Shown here in pieces: positions 62,801-64,000 of a DNA stretch of 64,000 nt. Source of the DNA: an uncultured Gammaproteobacteria bacterium (lineage in GTDB: Bacteria; Pseudomonadota; Gammaproteobacteria; Eutrophobiales; Eutrophobiaceae); assembly GCA_958295485.1 (NCBI GenBank), contig OY282354.1:682001-746000 (forward strand), written 5' to 3'. Under the pieces are notes generated by a model. The model made no database searches and had not been told where the DNA came from. It saw only the letters and a program-made list of their open reading frames with translations. A program made the position numbers and the translations under genes. Position 1 is the first letter of the stretch; each line of letters starts with the position of its first letter.

Positions 62801-64000
62801 GACGACGACCTCACGCCGACGCTGTCGATCAACTCACCGAGCGTGACGGAGGGCGACAGCGGCTCGAAGAACCTGAGGTTCAAGGTGACGTTGAGCGCGG
62901 TCAGCGCCCAGGATGTGACGGTGGCCTACGCCGACGCCACGACCGGCACGGCCACGCCCGGCACGGCCACGTCGCCGGCCGACTACGAGACGATCGCGGG
63001 CGGGACGCTGACCTTCCCGGCGGGGGAAACCAGCCAGACCTTCGACGTAGCGGTAACGGGCGACACGCTGGACGAAGCGAACGAGACTGTCGTGATAACC
63101 CTGAGCAACGCGACGAACGCAACGCTCGCGACGACGACCGCCACGGGCACGATCACGGACGACGACGCGACGACGGCCACGCTGTCGATCGACTCGCCGC
63201 GCGTGAGGGAGGGCGACAGCGGCTCAAAGAACCTGACGTTCACGGTAACGTTAAGCGAGGCGAGCGGCCGGCAGGTGACGGTGGCCTACAAGGACGCCAC
63301 GACCGGCACGGCCACGCCGGGGACCGGAGCCGGGACCGACTACACGACCATCACCGCCGACACGCTGACCTTCCCGGCGGGGACGACCACCCAGACCATC
63401 ACCGTGCCGGTGACCGGCGATACGACCGACGAGGCGAACGAAACCATCGTGGTGACCCTGAGCAATGCCACGAACGCGACGATCGCGACGGGTACCGGCA
63501 CGGGAACGATCACGGACAACGAAGCGACGCCGACGCTGTCGATCGACTCGCCGCCGCCCGTGACCGAGGGGAACAGCAGCTCGACGACCCTGACGTTCAC
63601 GGTAACGTTGAGCGAGGCAAGCGACCAGCAGGTGACGGTAAACTACGCGGACGCCGGGACCGGCACGGCCACGCCCGGCCCGGCGACCGACCCGGACAGG
63701 GACTACACGGCCATCCCCGCCGACACGCTGACCTTCCCGGCGGGGACGACCACCCAGACCATCACCGTATCGGTAACCGGCGACACGACCACCGAGTCAA
63801 ACGAGACCGTCGTGGTGACCCTGAGCAACCCGACGATCGCGGGGCCAGCGGGGACACTAACGCCGACGATCTTGAGGGGTACCGGCACGGGGACGATCAC
63901 CAACGACGACGACCCGACGCTGTCGATCAACTCACCCCGCGTGACCGAGGGCGCCGCCGGCGAAACGAAGAACCTGACGTTCACGGTGACCCTGAGCCCC
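56810..64000 (+). CDS. Giant Calx-beta domain repeat protein, partial (runs off the window); start uncertain
   Basis: Frame 2 reads LSIxSPSVTEGDSG(T/S)KNLTFTVTLS...VTVDYADAGTGTATSGTDYTAITGGTLTFPAGTTSQTFNVAVTGD..DEANETVVVTLSN...GTGTITDDD about 21 times with no stop noticed; not in the ORF track, apparently because it has no in-window stop. Confidence 0.9.
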   Translation, partial: MTSNLSIRSASVTEGDSGTTDMIFTVIINPSPVQQVTVDWAEGTGGTATSGTDYPAITGGTLTFAADDLRQTFIVQVTGDTVQEANETIVITLSNAVGANIFTATGTGTIIDDDAPALSIDSPSVTEGDSGTKDLTFTVTLSPVSTQEVTVEHLLSLGGSATLGADYVVASRLGTLTFPPGTSSQTIDVTVIGDLLNEPPESLQVTLGNATNAPIETRVGVGTIFDNDPAPTLSIDSPSVTEGNSGSKELKFTARLSAPSGYPVVVASYADTGNGTATPGPATDTDSDYTPLPPPTERIVEFRDGATSATIDVTLIGDELSEADETIEVALSMPFRVVISPTAGTGTGTITNDDDPPTLSIDSPTVTEGDSGSKNLAFKVTLRGMSDQDVTVDWAEGGGGTATPGTDYTEIEGGTLTFPAGSSQTTPQTINVAVRGETTPEPNETVVVSLRNPKNATIATATGTGTITDNDAATPTLSIDSPRVTEGDSGTTTMTFAMTLSEASARQVTVDYADAGTGTATSGTDYTAITGGTLTFPPGQTRRTVNVFVRGDTDVESHETVKVALSNPTNATISATAGTGTGTITNDDGATLSIDSPRVREGDDGDTTNLTFTVTLSATSSQPVTVNWAEGTGGTATSGTDYTAITGGALTFAAGETSKTINVSVTGDDLDEANETVAVALSGATGATISTATGTGTIIDDDGAPTLSIDSTRVTEGNSGSKNLTFTVTLSAASDQQVTVDYADATTGTATSGTDYRAITGGTLTFAAGETSKTIDVSVTGDDLDEANETVVVTLSNARNATISTATGTGTIIDDDGAPTLSINSTRVTEGNRGSKNLTFTVTLSAASDQQVTVDYADATTGTATSGTDYRAITGGTLTFPARTTSPQTFNVSVTGDVLDEANETVVVTLSNARNATIATATGTGTITDNDGPTVSINSPSVTEGDSGSTNLTFTVTLSASSPQQVTVDWVDEDTGAATPGTDYRALTGGKLTFPAGTLAQTFDVAVTGDVLDEENETVVVTLSNARNATIATATGTGTITDDDDATATLSIDSPSVTEGDSGSKTLTFTVTLSAASGRQVTVDYADAVNVQGATTGTATSGTDYRPITGGALTFRAGQTRRTFNVLVRGDTLDEANETIVITLSNATNATIPTADSTITGTGTIINDDGDATLSINAQSVTEGNSGTKDLIFTVTLSAASAQEVTVAWADAGTGTATSGVDYTATTGGTLTFPAGETTQTFPVKVIGDATDESNETVVMTLSSATGATIATATGTGRIINDDGQPTISVDSPSVTEGDSGTTDLIFTVTLIPATNLLGGADFVLGVGSTATPGTDYVAFRSTRVAFAPGETTQTFNVKVMGDTTDEPNETIVVALLSPGSVAIAPGGGIGTIIDDDAAPSLSINSPSVTEGDTGEKNLTFTATLSAASGKQVTVDYADAGTGDATSGTDYTAITAGTLTFPAGTTSQTFNVAVTGDTDVEGNETVVVGLSNPSNATVSSTTSTGTGTITDDDAAPSLSINSPSVTEGDSGTTNLTFTVTLSAASSQQVTVDYADATTGTATSDTDYTAITAGALTFPAGTTSQTFNVAVTGDTDVEGDETVVVSLSNPTISGPSGTPTPMIATSTGTGTITDDDGAPSLSINSPSVTEGDSGTTNLTFTVTLSAASTQQVTVNYADAGTGTATPSPGTATSPADYTAITAGTLTFTAGTTTQTFDVAVTGDTTDEANETIAVTLSSATNATIATATGTGTITNDDTPSLSIDSPSVTEGDSGSKNLTFTVTLSAASSQQVMVDYTDAVDDPDVTNGTATSGTDYTAITAGTLTFPAGTTRQTFNVAVTGDTEFEGNETVVVGLSNPTNATISATAGTGTGTITDNDGARSLSINSPSVTEGDTGEKDLTFTVTLSAPSAQEVTVDYADAGTGTATSGTDYTAITAGTLTFPAGATSQTFDVAVTGDTTNEVNETVVVTLSNPTISGPSGTPTPTIATGTGTGTITNDDDLTPTLSINSPSVTEGDSGSKNLRFKVTLSAVSAQDVTVAYADATTGTATPGTATSPADYETIAGGTLTFPAGETSQTFDVAVTGDTLDEANETVVITLSNATNATLATTTATGTITDDDATTATLSIDSPRVREGDSGSKNLTFTVTLSEASGRQVTVAYKDATTGTATPGTGAGTDYTTITADTLTFPAGTTTQTITVPVTGDTTDEANETIVVTLSNATNATIATGTGTGTITDNEATPTLSIDSPPPVTEGNSSSTTLTFTVTLSEASDQQVTVNYADAGTGTATPGPATDPDRDYTAIPADTLTFPAGTTTQTITVSVTGDTTTESNETVVVTLSNPTIAGPAGTLTPTILRGTGTGTITNDDDPTLSINSPRVTEGAAGETKNLTFTVTLSP

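Noticed and set aside
57219-63984. Series of minus-strand ORFs with repeated MNVRFFEPLSPSVTLGESIDS...GKVSVPPVMAV
   Set aside because: Antisense shadow of the plus-strand Calx-beta repeats; the + frame has clear domain signatures

Overview
Gammaproteobacterial chromosomal window read by eye; no searches were run. Four blocks are visible. (1) 0-10.1 kb, accessory: DUF4143-type ATPase, HigA antitoxin, DUF6364/PIN toxin-antitoxin pair, PD-(D/E)XK protein, large tandem AAA+ ATPase, WYL regulator. (2) 10.5-27.7 kb, core: mutM, ggt, coaD, rsmD, two M16 peptidases, ftsY-ftsE-ftsX-rpoH with a perfect CIRCE operator before rpoH, and an RND efflux pair. (3) 27.9-49 kb, defence/mobile island: a CBASS operon (CD-NTase, solo E2-like protein, patatin phospholipase) with a divergent XRE + ImmA/IrrE pair (CapH/CapP-like), m5C methyltransferase + Vsr + DUF4928-like restriction protein, a deoxyribosyltransferase/TIR-like protein, several antitoxins, Dam-type and CcrM-like methyltransferases, two IS3-family elements plus derivatives, and two ATP-grasp ligases. 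(4) 49.5-64 kb: a seven-copy array of length-variable DUF1640/CCDC90-like coiled-coil genes inside IS1380 transposase debris, then a giant Calx-beta repeat gene that runs off the window and is missing from the ORF track. The most unusual window-wide signal is repeated direct duplication of gene-gene junctions (stop + intergenic + next start), seen at about ten loci. It occurs alongside many in-frame VNTRs and an 18-copy dispersed 22-bp repeat (GGGGTCAGGTCGCACAATGCAC).
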